Positions 36,147 through 45,191 are shown, numbered from the stretch's first letter. The stretch is DNA of 64,000 bases from Bradyrhizobium guangdongense (GCF_004114975.1 NZ_CP030051.1:3162001-3226000); one strand, 5' to 3'. Made by a program: numbers and translations. The notes: generated by a model not told the origin, from the sequence alone.

Positions 36147-36188
36147 CCCTCAAATTGGCTTTATCGGCTTCCAATAAGAATTTGAGGG
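36147..36188 (+). promoter_or_regulatory. Hairpin just before the metallophosphoesterase start
   Basis: CCCTCAAATT (36147-36156) pairs perfectly with AATTTGAGGG (36179-36188) around a 22-base loop that itself can pair TTGG with CCAA. The right arm lies next to the GGAGGG ribosome-binding site of the GTG at 36199. It could hide that site or mark an internal promoter operator. No T run follows, so it is not an intrinsic terminator. Confidence 0.4.
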
Positions 36189-36198
36189 TGGAGGGTGC

Positions 36199-36939
36199 GT
36201 GCTTCTCGCTGTCTTCTCGGATATTCACGGCAACCGGCAGGCGTTCGAGGCGTGCCTGAAAGTGGCCCGCGCCAGCGCCGCGGAGCGGTTCATTCTGCTC
36301 GGTGATTTCGTCGGGTACGGCGCGGACCCGGAATGGGTCGTGGACACCGCCATGGATCTGGTCGCCCATGGCGCCGTCGCCGTGCGCGGCAACCATGACG
36401 AAGCGGTCAATACGACCTCCGAGAACATGAATCACGATGCGCAGATCGCGATCGAGTGGACGCGCGGGCGGCTCGATGCGGCTCAGCGGCGGTTCCTGGC
36501 CGAGCTGCCGATGCTGGCGGAGGACGGCGATCGTCTGTTCGTGCATGCCGAGGCCTCGAGCCCCAAGCGCTGGAACTACGTTCGTTCGACCACGGATGCC
36601 GCCAAGAGCCTGATCGCGACGCCGTCCCATGTCACCTTCTGCGGCCATATCCACCGACCCGCGCTCTATTCGATGTCGGTGACGGCGAAGATGACGAGCT
36701 TCGTGCCCAAGACCGACGTGCCGGTGCAGCTCCTGCGCGGGCGGCAATGGCTCGCCGTGCTCGGCTCGGTCGGCCAGCCGCGCGACGGCGATCCCTCCGC
36801 ATCCTTCGTGCTGTTCGACACGGTCTCGTGCCAGATCACCTATTGCCGCGTGCCCTATGACATCGCAAGCGCTGCGAACAAGATCCGCGAGAACGGCCTG
36901 CCGCCCTGGCTCGCCGACCGACTGTCGCAGGGACGCTAG
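36199..36939 (+). CDS. Metallophosphoesterase (calcineurin-like)
   Basis: A 246-residue phosphoesterase. The metal motifs are FSDIHGNRQAF (DxH), GDFVGYGADPE (GDxxGxGxxP), VRGNHDEAV (GNHD) and CGHIHRPAL (GHxH), complete and in order. The YfcE/PPP-type fold acts on phosphoproteins or small phosphodiesters. The start is GTG with GGAGGG upstream. The stop codon abuts the start of a Ser/Thr kinase gene, so the two make a phosphatase-kinase pair, and probably one regulatory module. Confidence 0.9.
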   Translation: MLLAVFSDIHGNRQAFEACLKVARASAAERFILLGDFVGYGADPEWVVDTAMDLVAHGAVAVRGNHDEAVNTTSENMNHDAQIAIEWTRGRLDAAQRRFLAELPMLAEDGDRLFVHAEASSPKRWNYVRSTTDAAKSLIATPSHVTFCGHIHRPALYSMSVTAKMTSFVPKTDVPVQLLRGRQWLAVLGSVGQPRDGDPSASFVLFDTVSCQITYCRVPYDIASAANKIRENGLPPWLADRLSQGR

Positions 36940-38373
36940 ATGCCCAAATCCCTGATCAAATCGGGCGCTGTCATCGACGGCTACACGATCGGCGAATGCG
37001 TCCATGCCGGCGGCATGGCGACGCTGTGGACCGTCACCCATCCCGGCATCGACGTGCCGCTGCTGATGAAGGTCCCGCGTGCCTCGGAAGGCGAGGACCC
37101 CGCCGCGATCGTCTCGTTCGAGATGGAGATGATGATCCTGCCAAGGCTCGCGGGTCCCCATGTGCCGCGCTGCTACGGCACGGGCGATTTCGCGCGCCAG
37201 GCCTATGCCGTGATCGAACGCATTCCCGGCACCACGCTCTACAAGCGGCTGCCCGATCTGCCGCTGCCCTACGAGGAGGCGCGGCTGCTGGTTGCGAAGA
37301 TCGCGGCCGCACTCGCCGATCTGCACCGGCAGAACGTGATCCATCACGACATCAAGCCGAGCAGCGTCATGTTCCGTGAGAGCGGGGATGCCGTGCTGAT
37401 CGACTACGGCCTGTCGCATCACGACCATCTGCCCGATTTGTTGCAGGAGGAGTTCCGTCTGCCTTACGGCACCGCGCCTTACATGGCGCCGGAGCGGCTG
37501 CTCGGCGTGCGCGACGATCCGCGCAGCGATCTGTTTTCGCTCGGTGTGCTGCTCTATTTCTTCACGACCGGCGAACGTCCCTTCGGCGAGGGCGAGACGC
37601 TGCGCGCGATGCGGCGGAGGCTGTGGCGGGATCCGCATCCGCCGCGAAGCTTGCGCGCCGACTATCCGCCCTGGCTCCAGGAAGTGGTGCTGCGCTGCCT
37701 GGAGATCGAGCCGGTCTGGCGCTATCCGACCGCGGCCCAGCTCGCCTTCGATCTCGCCCACCCGAACCAGGTCAAGCTGACCGCGCGTTCGGAGCGGCTG
37801 AAGCGCGATCCCCTCTCCGTCGCGTGGCGCCGCCGTTTCAATCCGGATGTCAAGCAGCCGCGGACGAAGCCCGACGTGGCGGAGCAGATCGCTTCGAGCC
37901 CGATCCTTGCGGTCGCGCTCGACACGGTGGAGGGTACGCCGGAGCTGAACGAGGCGCTGCGCGTCACGACCGAGCGCATCCTGGCGACGCTGCCGTCGGC
38001 GCGGCTCGCCTGCGTCAATGTGCTCAAGCTCAACCGCATTGCCATCGACAAGACGTTGGACGAGCAGGGCTCCAACAAGCATATCGACCGGCTGGTCGCG
38101 CTTCGGCACTGGGCGACGCCCCTGAAGCTGGACGAGAGCCGGCTGTCGGTTCATGTGCTGGAGGCGGTCGATCCCGCCGCGGCGCTGCTGGAATTCGCCG
38201 AGGTCAACCAGGTCGACCATCTCATCGTCGGCGCGCGGCAGAGTTCGTTCAGGCGCACGCTGCTCGGCAGCGTCTCGGCCAAGGTCGCCGCGGAGGCGAC
38301 CTCCACCGTCACCGTGGTGCGACCGCCGCGAATGGCTGCGGCGAAACCGGGCGCCGGCGTGGTCTGGGGCTAG
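36940..38373 (+). CDS. Ser/Thr protein kinase fused to a universal stress protein domain
   Basis: A 477-residue fusion. The kinase domain covers about residues 12-270: a Gly-rich loop HAGGMATLW, the ATP Lys about 44 (LLMKVPR), the catalytic loop HHDIKPSSVMF (Asp about 137; HRD has become HHD) and DYG instead of DFG at about 155, then GTAPYMAPERLLG. The C-terminal part, about 315-465, is a UspA-like domain ending VDHLIVGARQSSFRRTLLGS. No transmembrane helix is seen. It abuts the metallophosphoesterase gene without a gap. The altered HRD and DFG motifs leave both catalytic aspartates in place. Confidence 0.85.
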   Translation: MPKSLIKSGAVIDGYTIGECVHAGGMATLWTVTHPGIDVPLLMKVPRASEGEDPAAIVSFEMEMMILPRLAGPHVPRCYGTGDFARQAYAVIERIPGTTLYKRLPDLPLPYEEARLLVAKIAAALADLHRQNVIHHDIKPSSVMFRESGDAVLIDYGLSHHDHLPDLLQEEFRLPYGTAPYMAPERLLGVRDDPRSDLFSLGVLLYFFTTGERPFGEGETLRAMRRRLWRDPHPPRSLRADYPPWLQEVVLRCLEIEPVWRYPTAAQLAFDLAHPNQVKLTARSERLKRDPLSVAWRRRFNPDVKQPRTKPDVAEQIASSPILAVALDTVEGTPELNEALRVTTERILATLPSARLACVNVLKLNRIAIDKTLDEQGSNKHIDRLVALRHWATPLKLDESRLSVHVLEAVDPAAALLEFAEVNQVDHLIVGARQSSFRRTLLGSVSAKVAAEATSTVTVVRPPRMAAAKPGAGVVWG

Positions 38374-38379
38374 GAAAGA

Positions 38380-38571
38380 TCAGGCCGCGTGAGCGGTGTG
38401 GATCGCGCGCTTGCGGCGGATCGGCCAGGCGAATTGCGGGCCGGTCTCGCCGTGGTCGGCATGGCCGCCGAAATACTGGATGATCTCGCGGCAGGGTTCG
38501 CAGGCAAAGAGATTACGCGACGCGGCTGCCTTGGCCATTTCCTTGAGACAATTGGGGCAGTGCGGTTTCAT
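38380..38571 (-). CDS. Small Cys-rich protein, zinc-ribbon-like
   Basis: A 63-residue protein with CPNC near the start and CEPC about 18 residues later, the spacing of a zinc ribbon, then a basic tail. GGATTG lies before the ATG. No family is recognised. It converges on the kinase gene and follows two other tiny ORFs on the same strand. Confidence 0.5.
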   Translation of the reverse strand: MKPHCPNCLKEMAKAAASRNLFACEPCREIIQYFGGHADHGETGPQFAWPIRRKRAIHTAHAA

Positions 38572-38594
38572 GGTTCAATCCGGAAAAGAGAGTC

Positions 38595-38774
38595 TCAATG
38601 TCCGCGCTGCGAGGCGAACGAATGATCGAGGTTTGAATTGTCGGAGCCGGCATCCTTGTCGAATGCACGATCGGTGCGCTCGAGGCGACCGAAGAAATAA
38701 TCGAGGTTCGGATGCGGGCGACGCGGGATGCGGCAGCGGCGCTTCGGCAGGCGCTTGACCAGAGCGATTTGCAT
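38595..38774 (-). CDS. Possible 59-residue basic protein
   Basis: Starts MQIALVKRLPKRRCRIPRRP, very rich in Arg and Lys, followed by HPNLDYFFGRLERTDRAFD. It begins four bases after the stop of the upstream 44-residue ORF, suggesting coupling. No family is recognised. Because the frame is short, it could also be an unused reading frame. Confidence 0.35.
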   Translation of the reverse strand: MQIALVKRLPKRRCRIPRRPHPNLDYFFGRLERTDRAFDKDAGSDNSNLDHSFASQRGH

Positions 38775-38778
38775 GGCG

Positions 38779-38913
38779 TCAGCCCCGGTCGCGGCGGATG
38801 AGACGGGCGGAGCGCGCCGGGACTCTTTCCGGTCCGGCCGATGGGCCAAACACGACAAACGCACTGAAACCGATCCACAACGCTACGCCAGTCCAAACCA
38901 GGGTCGTCGTCAT
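38779..38913 (-). CDS. Possible 44-residue single-pass membrane protein
   Basis: Starts MTTTLVWTGVALWIGFSAFV, one clear hydrophobic helix, then a short basic tail (RSARLIRRDRG). A strong GGGAGCACATC precedes the ATG by seven bases. The layout is that of a small inner-membrane protein. The next ORF starts four bases downstream. No family is recognised. Confidence 0.45.
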   Translation of the reverse strand: MTTTLVWTGVALWIGFSAFVVFGPSAGPERVPARSARLIRRDRG

Positions 38914-39072
38914 GATGTGCTCCCGTCAAAAGCAGGCAGGAGCTAGTAGCGGTGATTTGCGCGAATCAGTGAAGTCCGGATGAGTACGGATCGTGAGTGC
39001 AATTTTAAGTAATGCGTGCTGCGGCTTCCGTAAAAGTCGCAGGTTTTTCGGGCTCGCGCAGCCCGAAGCAGT

Positions 39073-39774
39073 TCAAATCGCTTCGCCGCGTGCGCCGAGG
39101 GCCGCGTTGCGTATCGCTGCAATATTGTTCTTGTAGGCTTCGAGCGTACCGCCCTTGAAAACGGAGGTGCCGGCCACGAAGGCGTTGGCGCCGGCGGCTG
39201 CGAGCGCGCCCGCGACGTCGGGGCCGACGCCGCCGTCAACCTCGATATCGATGGGACGGCCAGCCGTCATCGCGCGGATGTCACGGATCTTGCCGATCGC
39301 GGAGGGAATGAAGGCTTGGCCGCCGAAGCCCGGATTGACCGACATCACCAGCACGAGGTCGACCAGATCCAGCACGTATTCGAGCGCGCTGATCGGCGTG
39401 CCTGGATTGAGCGAGACGCCGGCCTTCTTGCCGAGCGCGCGGATCGCCTGCAACGAGCGATGCAGATGAGGACCTGCCTCGGCATGCACGGTGATGTGGT
39501 CGCACCCGGCTTTGGCGAAGGCTTCGAGATAGGGATCGCAGGGCGAGATCATCAGGTGCGCGTCGAACACCTTCTTGGTGTGCGGGCGCATCGCCTTGAT
39601 GACCTCGGGGCCGTAGGAGATGTTGGGGACGAAGTGCCCGTCCATCACGTCGAGATGGATCCAGTCGGCACCGGCCGCATCCACCGCACGAACCTCCTCG
39701 CCGAGCTTAGAGAAGTCCGATGCCAGGATCGAGGGCGCGATGGCCAGGGGGCGAGGGGTGAAGGCTTGGGTCAT
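39073..39774 (-). CDS. rpe: Ribulose-phosphate 3-epimerase
   Basis: Rpe interconverts ribulose-5-phosphate and xylulose-5-phosphate in the pentose phosphate and Calvin cycles. The 233-residue TIM-barrel protein has [37 protein letters not shown] (metal-binding His/Asp), [21 protein letters not shown] and [12 protein letters not shown], all family signatures. It stands alone here, with no other cbb or pentose genes adjacent. Confidence 0.96.
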   Translation of the reverse strand: MTQAFTPRPLAIAPSILASDFSKLGEEVRAVDAAGADWIHLDVMDGHFVPNISYGPEVIKAMRPHTKKVFDAHLMISPCDPYLEAFAKAGCDHITVHAEAGPHLHRSLQAIRALGKKAGVSLNPGTPISALEYVLDLVDLVLVMSVNPGFGGQAFIPSAIGKIRDIRAMTAGRPIDIEVDGGVGPDVAGALAAAGANAFVAGTSVFKGGTLEAYKNNIAAIRNAALGARGEAI

Positions 39775-40026
39775 GGCGCTGTTTCCGGGGCGGCCGAGGG
39801 ACTGATGGCTTCGCCTAACATGGGCTTCTCAGCCGGGCAATGCAGGGAGGGCGAGCTTCCTGTGGGCGGAAAATTCTGCCGTCGGCGGCATGAATTGCCG
39901 ATGTTCCCGCAGCCCGCAAAGAATGGCGGATACGGATTTCATTGAGCTTTTCGCGCTGGCACGACGCTTGCTGATCTTGTGCTTGGAACATTGGCCGCGG
40001 CATGCCGCAAGGGTTGGAGTTGTGCA

Positions 40027-40821
40027 ATGTTGTTTGCGCTTGGTGCCGTCTCGACTGCGCTTGATGCCATTCAATCGCTGACGAGCTCGAAATCGTCCTC
40101 GAGCCAACAGGCCAATTCGTCGCAGCGGGCATCGACCAATCCCTTCGCGATCGACAGCGACGACGGCACCACAAGCAATGCGACCTCGTCGGTCAATGCG
40201 GGAAAATATCCGCAGATCTCGCCGGAGACGATGAACGCGTTGTTCGCGGCGCAGAGCCAGTCGACGGGTTCGACCAGCGCCACCTCATCGAGCGCGACGA
40301 CATCGACGCCGACCGGCCGCGACGCTGCTTTGAAGGACCTGTTCTCGCAGATCGATGCGGACGGCGACCGCAAGATCACCAAATCCGAGTTCGAGAAAGC
40401 GCTGGGCGCCGGCGGCACAAACCTCACGCAGGCCGATGACGTGTTCTCCAAGCTCGATAGCAATTCCGACGGCAGCGTCAGCCTGGACGAGATGTCGAAG
40501 GCGCTGAAGTCCGGTCATCACGGCCACCATCACGCGCAAGGGACGAGCGGTTCGGGCGACGTCACCGGCGGTTCGGATTCTTCCACGTCGCAGTCCAGCG
40601 GCGGGTCGACCTCGACCACGACGACCGGCGCCGACGGCTCGACCACCACCACCGTCACCTATGCCGACGGCTTCAAGATGTCGACGACCGTGCCCGGCGC
40701 CTCCAGCTCGTCCAATGCGAACGGTGGCGGCAATTCCCCCTATGACTGGTTCGGCCAGATGATGCAGCGCCAGGCTCAGACCGCGGGCTCGGCTGCTTCG
40801 TCCATGTCGATGAGCGTGTAA
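40027..40821 (+). CDS. Ser/Thr-rich EF-hand protein
   Basis: About 264 residues. Two EF-hand calcium loops are seen (DADGDRKITKSEF and DSNSDGSVSLDEM). They are flanked by long Ser/Thr/Gly low-complexity stretches and a His-rich stretch (GHHGHHHAQG). A typical signal peptide is lacking, though the start is hydrophobic (MLFALGAVSTALDAI). GGAG lies eight bases before the chosen Met. It probably binds calcium. Similar Ser-rich EF-hand proteins are common in rhizobia, function unknown. Confidence 0.75.
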   Translation: MLFALGAVSTALDAIQSLTSSKSSSSQQANSSQRASTNPFAIDSDDGTTSNATSSVNAGKYPQISPETMNALFAAQSQSTGSTSATSSSATTSTPTGRDAALKDLFSQIDADGDRKITKSEFEKALGAGGTNLTQADDVFSKLDSNSDGSVSLDEMSKALKSGHHGHHHAQGTSGSGDVTGGSDSSTSQSSGGSTSTTTTGADGSTTTTVTYADGFKMSTTVPGASSSSNANGGGNSPYDWFGQMMQRQAQTAGSAASSMSMSV

Positions 40822-40834
40822 GCTGCGGTCGAAG

Positions 40835-41047
40835 CTAGCCGGCAAGCTCGTGCGTGATGTCACGATAGGCATACCGGTCGCGGATTTCGTGGTTGAAGAA
40901 CGTGCCTTTTGAGCGGGCATCCCTGAACGCGGCAGCGACCTCGGGCGGAACGTTCTCGTAAACATACAGGCGGCCGCTGACGAAAGTGACCTGCAACTCG
41001 CGGGTGTCGGGAACATAGCGAAAGAAGCGGATCACGGAAGACGGCAT
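40835..41047 (-). CDS. KTSC domain protein
   Basis: A 70-residue protein with the KTSC pattern: MPSSVIRFFRYVPDTRELQV, then RLYVYENVPPEVAAAFRDA and SKGTFFNHEIRDRYAY. The domain is often attached to lysyl-tRNA synthetases or found alone; its role is unclear. It is transcribed toward the EF-hand gene and lies downstream of the P1 peptidase on the same strand. Confidence 0.85.
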   Translation of the reverse strand: MPSSVIRFFRYVPDTRELQVTFVSGRLYVYENVPPEVAAAFRDARSKGTFFNHEIRDRYAYRDITHELAG

Positions 41048-41096
41048 GACGGTGCACCTGGCCTCGTCGGCTAACGCCGTGTCCGCCGTTTCGCTG

Positions 41097-42101
41097 CTAG
41101 CCGAACCGGTCCTTCCACGCCGGCTGGGCGCCGGGAACCGGCAGCGCGGTCGCGCTGTAGACGCCGCGCGCGATGGCGCGGGCGACCACGTTCGCGGCGA
41201 CCATGCCGAGCTCGGTCATGCCGACGATCGGATCGATCGGCTTTGCACCCGTCGCGGCGGCGAACAGCACGTCACCGTCGGTCGGAGCATGGACGGGGTA
41301 GATTGCGCGGGCGAAGCCGGTGTGCGCGATCATCGCCAGCCGCTTGGCCTGAGGCTTGGTCAGCACCGCATCGGTGACGAGGACGCCGATCGTGGTGTTC
41401 TCACGCTCGCTTGCGGCTGGGCCGCCCTTGATGCGCATCCTGAGCATGTCGTCGGTGAATTTGTCAGGCAGTCCGCGCCCGCCGAACTCGCCGTCCACCT
41501 CGAACGGCGCCGCCCAGAACCACGGTCCGTCGCCGACGGTGGCGCTTCCGACGGCATTGACCGCGATGATCGCCGCCACCTTGACGCCGTTGGCCGTGAC
41601 AGCGGATGCCGAGCCGAGTCCGCCCTTGAATGTCGCGGTGGTGGCGCCAAAGCCCGCACCCACGCTGCCGAGCGCAAATTCCGTCCCGGCGGCGACCGCC
41701 GCGGCGTAGCCGAGATCGCGATAGGGCGCGAAGCGGCCCCAGGCCTTGTCGCCGCCATTGAGCAGATCGAACAGGATCGCGCCGGGGACGATGGGGATCA
41801 GCGCCTCGCGGACGCGGAAGCCGCGCCCCTGTTCGGCGAGCCAGGCCTGGATGCCGCCGCCCGCCTCGATTCCGAAGGCTGAGCCGCCGGACAGCGCGAT
41901 TGCGTCGACGCGTTCGACCGTGCTGGCGGGATCGAGCAAGGCGTCCTCACGCGTTCCGGGGCCGCCGCCGCGGACGTCGATCGCCGCCACCGCCGGCTGG
42001 TCGAACACGATCGCCGTCGCGCCCGAGGCGAGCTTCGCGTCATGGGCATGGCCGACGCGGACGCCGGCGATATCGGTGAGGAGGTTTTTCAAGGGCGACA
42101 C
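41097..42101 (-). CDS. P1 family peptidase (DmpA-type aminopeptidase)
   Basis: A 334-residue N-terminal-nucleophile hydrolase. NLLTDIAGVRVGHAHD is the usual start, then AIDVRGGGPGTREDALLDP and ALSGGSAFGIEAGGG. The self-cleavage and nucleophile position in the family precedes an xxTDAxL motif; here that region reads ENTTIGVLVTDAVL, pointing to a Thr nucleophile rather than the Ser of DmpA. The precursor would cleave itself into two chains. Members act on D- or beta-peptides. The substrate is not evident. Confidence 0.82.
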   Translation of the reverse strand: MSPLKNLLTDIAGVRVGHAHDAKLASGATAIVFDQPAVAAIDVRGGGPGTREDALLDPASTVERVDAIALSGGSAFGIEAGGGIQAWLAEQGRGFRVREALIPIVPGAILFDLLNGGDKAWGRFAPYRDLGYAAAVAAGTEFALGSVGAGFGATTATFKGGLGSASAVTANGVKVAAIIAVNAVGSATVGDGPWFWAAPFEVDGEFGGRGLPDKFTDDMLRMRIKGGPAASERENTTIGVLVTDAVLTKPQAKRLAMIAHTGFARAIYPVHAPTDGDVLFAAATGAKPIDPIVGMTELGMVAANVVARAIARGVYSATALPVPGAQPAWKDRFG

Positions 42102-42146
42102 TCCATGCGCTTCGGGCCTCAGCGATAGCGCACGCCAACGTCCCGC

Positions 42147-44951
42147 TCAACTCGCCAGCGCCGTCCTGAGCATCTTGGCGAGCTCCGACTTGCGGTAGGG
42201 CTTGGCCAGCAGCAGCACGCCGGAATCGAGCCGGCCGTGATGGACGATGGCGTTCTCGGTGTAGCCCGAGGTGAACAGCGTCTTCAGATCCGGGCGCCGC
42301 CGCGCCGCCTCGTCGGCGAGCTGGCGGCCGTTCATGCTGCCGGGCATGATGACATCGGTGAAGAGCAGGTCGATGTTCTTGTCGGCATCGATGATGTCGA
42401 GGGCTTCGGCGGCGTTGGCCGCCTCGAGCGCGGTGTAGCCGAGGCTCCTGACCTGGGTCACGACATATTGCCGCACCAGGGCGTCATCCTCCACGATCAG
42501 GATCTTCTCGTCGCCGCCGGTGATGGGCACGTTCTGCAGCGCCTCGTACTCGGTCTCCTGCACGCCGGTGGACCGCGGCAGGTAGATCTTCACGCTCGTG
42601 CCGTGGCCTTCCTCGCTGTAGATCTTGATGTGGCCGCCGGACTGCTTGACGAAACCGAAAACCATGCTGAGGCCGAGGCCCGTGCCTTTGCCGACCTCCT
42701 TGGTGGTGAAGAAGGGATCGAACACCCGTTCGAGCAGCTCGGCCGGAATCCCTGAGCCGGTGTCGCTGACCGCAATCATCACGTAATTGCCCGCCACGAC
42801 ATCGGGATTCATGCTGGCATAGCCGTCGTCGAGAAAGATGTTGCGGGTCTCCAGCACCAGGGTGCCGCCATCGGGCATGGCATCGCGCGCGTTCAATGCG
42901 AGATTGAGGATCGCGGTCGAGAGCTGGCCCGGATCGATCAGTGCGGGCCAGGCATCCTCGGTGAGCTGCGGCATGATGGTGATCTGCTCGCCGAGCGTCG
43001 GGTGCAGCAGCTTGGCGGCTTCGAGCACCAGCGCATTGACGTCGATCTCGCGCGGCTGGAGCGGCTGCTTGCGGGCGAAGGCAAGCAGGTGCTTGGTCAG
43101 CTGTGCGCCGCGTTCGGCGGCATCGTCGATCAGCTTGGTGATGGCGGCAAGCTGGGGCCGGTCGGCGACCGCGTCCGATAGGATTCCGATCGTGCCGGTG
43201 ATGACGGTGAGCACGTTGTTGAAATCGTGGGCGACGCCTCCAGTCAGTTGTCCGATCGAATCCATCTTCTGGACCTGCCGGAGCTGGGCCTCTGCGGCCT
43301 GCTTGTCGGTGAGGTCGCGGCCGATGAAATAATGGCGCTTGACGGGCTCCGACCATGTGCCCATCCAGTTCAGCGTCACCTCGTGGCCGTCATAGTGATA
43401 ATAGCGCGCCTCGAAGCTGCGCTTGACCGCGCCACGTCGCGCTGCGCGCATCTCGCCCCGCGTCTTCTCGAGATCATCAGGATGGATGAACTCGGTCGCG
43501 CTATGCCCGATCATGTCCTCCGGGTCGTAGCCGAGGATATCCTTCACGCTCGGGCTGACCTGGATGAACTTGCCGTAACCGTCGGTCACCAGGATCAGGT
43601 CTTGCGAGGTCTCGAAGATGCGCTGGCGCTCCTCGATTTCCCGGTGCAGCTTTTCCCGCGACTGCTTCTCCTCGGTGATGTCGTGGGCGATCTTGGAGAC
43701 GCCGATGATTTCGCCGGTGGCTGATTTCAGCGGAGATATGTTCAGCACGAGATCGATCGGACGTCCGTCCTTCCGCACACGGACGGTCTCGTGCTGGGCG
43801 ATCGATTCGTTGGTGGTGACGCGGTTGAGGATACTTCTGACTTCGGCCCTGCGATCCTCCGGCACGATCATCTCGATCGATTTGCCGATGGCCTCCGCGG
43901 CCGAATAGCCGAACAGGCGCTCGGCGGCCCTGTTCCAGCCCGTGATGATGCCGTCGAGGGATTTCGTGATGATGGCATCGTTGGAGGACTCGACGACGGC
44001 GCCGTAGAGCGCCAGGCGTTTGCTGTAGTAGTCGCGTTCCGATGCCGATTGCTCGCGTAGCCGGCCAACAAGTCCCATCGTGCTCGCCTGGAGGCGAACG
44101 TTTTCGATCAAGAGCACGGCGAGCACGAAGCTCGCGGCGCAAAGCCCGTAGAGACGGCCGGCGTAGAAGCCGAGGTCGTACCGGGCGACGTTAACGATCG
44201 CCGACAGCGCGATATCGAACAGCCAGGCGCAGATCGTGACCATGAGCCAGATGTCGATCACCGTGTGCGGCTTGCGGAGCCACAGCGTGACCAGTGCCGC
44301 GAAACTCAACGACCAGACGAACGACACGACGCCGATCATCACGGTGGTGTAGCGACCGTCCCTGAGCAGCACCGGCAGTAGATCATGTTGCGCGGTGACG
44401 ATCCAGGCGATGACGGCCATCGCCGCCACCACGCCGAGGATGGTCAGGACGATCGCGCGTCCAGTCGGTCCTTCGATCTTGCCGCCGCCGTTGTCATCCT
44501 TGAGCCATCCATAGGCCAGCACGAACAGCGGGAACCCGCCGTGCCAGATCATGTAAAGCCAGACTGTGGTCTGTGAGCCGGCGCCCAGCAGCCCGGCCGG
44601 TGCGAACAGGCCGGGGAAGGTGAGGCAGTGGGTCACCGCCGCGGCTGCGGTGAACAGATAGCCGGTCGACAGCAGCAGCAGCGCGCGGCTGCGCAGGACG
44701 GAGAATTGCGACAGCAGCAGAACTGCGGTGATGATGTCGCTGACGGCGAGCGCGGATTGGTAGCTGGCGACGAAGGCTGGCACCGGGGTCAGCGGGGTCC
44801 CTGCGAACGGGACTGCCAGCGCGAACAGGATCGCGGAGATCGCGACGATCGCCAATGCTGCGGTGCGATCACTCTGCGCGGCAGGTAACATCGAAAGGAA
44901 TGTGCTTCGGTCGTTCTTTGCGTGCACGTTGACCTCGCGCTGGGTCGTCAT
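42147..44951 (-). CDS. Hybrid sensor histidine kinase (membrane domain-PAS-PAS-HK-receiver)
   Basis: About 934 residues. The N-terminal 280 or so hold eight or more hydrophobic helices (MASE4-like sensor). Two PAS domains follow (AVVESSNDAIITKSLDGIIT and FETSQDLILVTDGYGKFIQV). The phospho-accepting His is in LTGGVAHDFNNVLTVITG; the ATPase carries NLALNARDAMPDGG, DTGSGIP and GTGLGLSMVFGFV. A receiver domain ends the protein (ILIVEDDALVRQY; LLFTDVIMPG). The frame also opens at 44996. It is divergent from the single-domain regulator at 45192. Confidence 0.9.
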   Translation of the reverse strand: MTTQREVNVHAKNDRSTFLSMLPAAQSDRTAALAIVAISAILFALAVPFAGTPLTPVPAFVASYQSALAVSDIITAVLLLSQFSVLRSRALLLLSTGYLFTAAAAVTHCLTFPGLFAPAGLLGAGSQTTVWLYMIWHGGFPLFVLAYGWLKDDNGGGKIEGPTGRAIVLTILGVVAAMAVIAWIVTAQHDLLPVLLRDGRYTTVMIGVVSFVWSLSFAALVTLWLRKPHTVIDIWLMVTICAWLFDIALSAIVNVARYDLGFYAGRLYGLCAASFVLAVLLIENVRLQASTMGLVGRLREQSASERDYYSKRLALYGAVVESSNDAIITKSLDGIITGWNRAAERLFGYSAAEAIGKSIEMIVPEDRRAEVRSILNRVTTNESIAQHETVRVRKDGRPIDLVLNISPLKSATGEIIGVSKIAHDITEEKQSREKLHREIEERQRIFETSQDLILVTDGYGKFIQVSPSVKDILGYDPEDMIGHSATEFIHPDDLEKTRGEMRAARRGAVKRSFEARYYHYDGHEVTLNWMGTWSEPVKRHYFIGRDLTDKQAAEAQLRQVQKMDSIGQLTGGVAHDFNNVLTVITGTIGILSDAVADRPQLAAITKLIDDAAERGAQLTKHLLAFARKQPLQPREIDVNALVLEAAKLLHPTLGEQITIMPQLTEDAWPALIDPGQLSTAILNLALNARDAMPDGGTLVLETRNIFLDDGYASMNPDVVAGNYVMIAVSDTGSGIPAELLERVFDPFFTTKEVGKGTGLGLSMVFGFVKQSGGHIKIYSEEGHGTSVKIYLPRSTGVQETEYEALQNVPITGGDEKILIVEDDALVRQYVVTQVRSLGYTALEAANAAEALDIIDADKNIDLLFTDVIMPGSMNGRQLADEAARRRPDLKTLFTSGYTENAIVHHGRLDSGVLLLAKPYRKSELAKMLRTALAS

Positions 44952-45191
44952 GAGTAGTCCGCGTGACTTCGTATGGCCGGCTGCCTTGGTCTCCATGGTA
45001 GCCGGCTCCGGGCGCGTGTCCCGAGGAGATCCGCCGACGACTCAACCGAGGGTTACAGCTTACTTAACCTGGACAGAGAATCGGAATAGGGAATCGGTAA
45101 GATTGGCTTTACTGGAAGTGCCCCATACTGCTGCGGCGCATATGGCTGCCCAATTGAACCAATTAATGATGTGAATCCGGGAGTTGTTCCC

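Noticed and set aside
35818..38220. 800-codon open frame antisense to the phosphoesterase and kinase genes
   Set aside because: The opposite-strand proteins have clear catalytic motifs; this frame has none and no ribosome-binding site that I can find.
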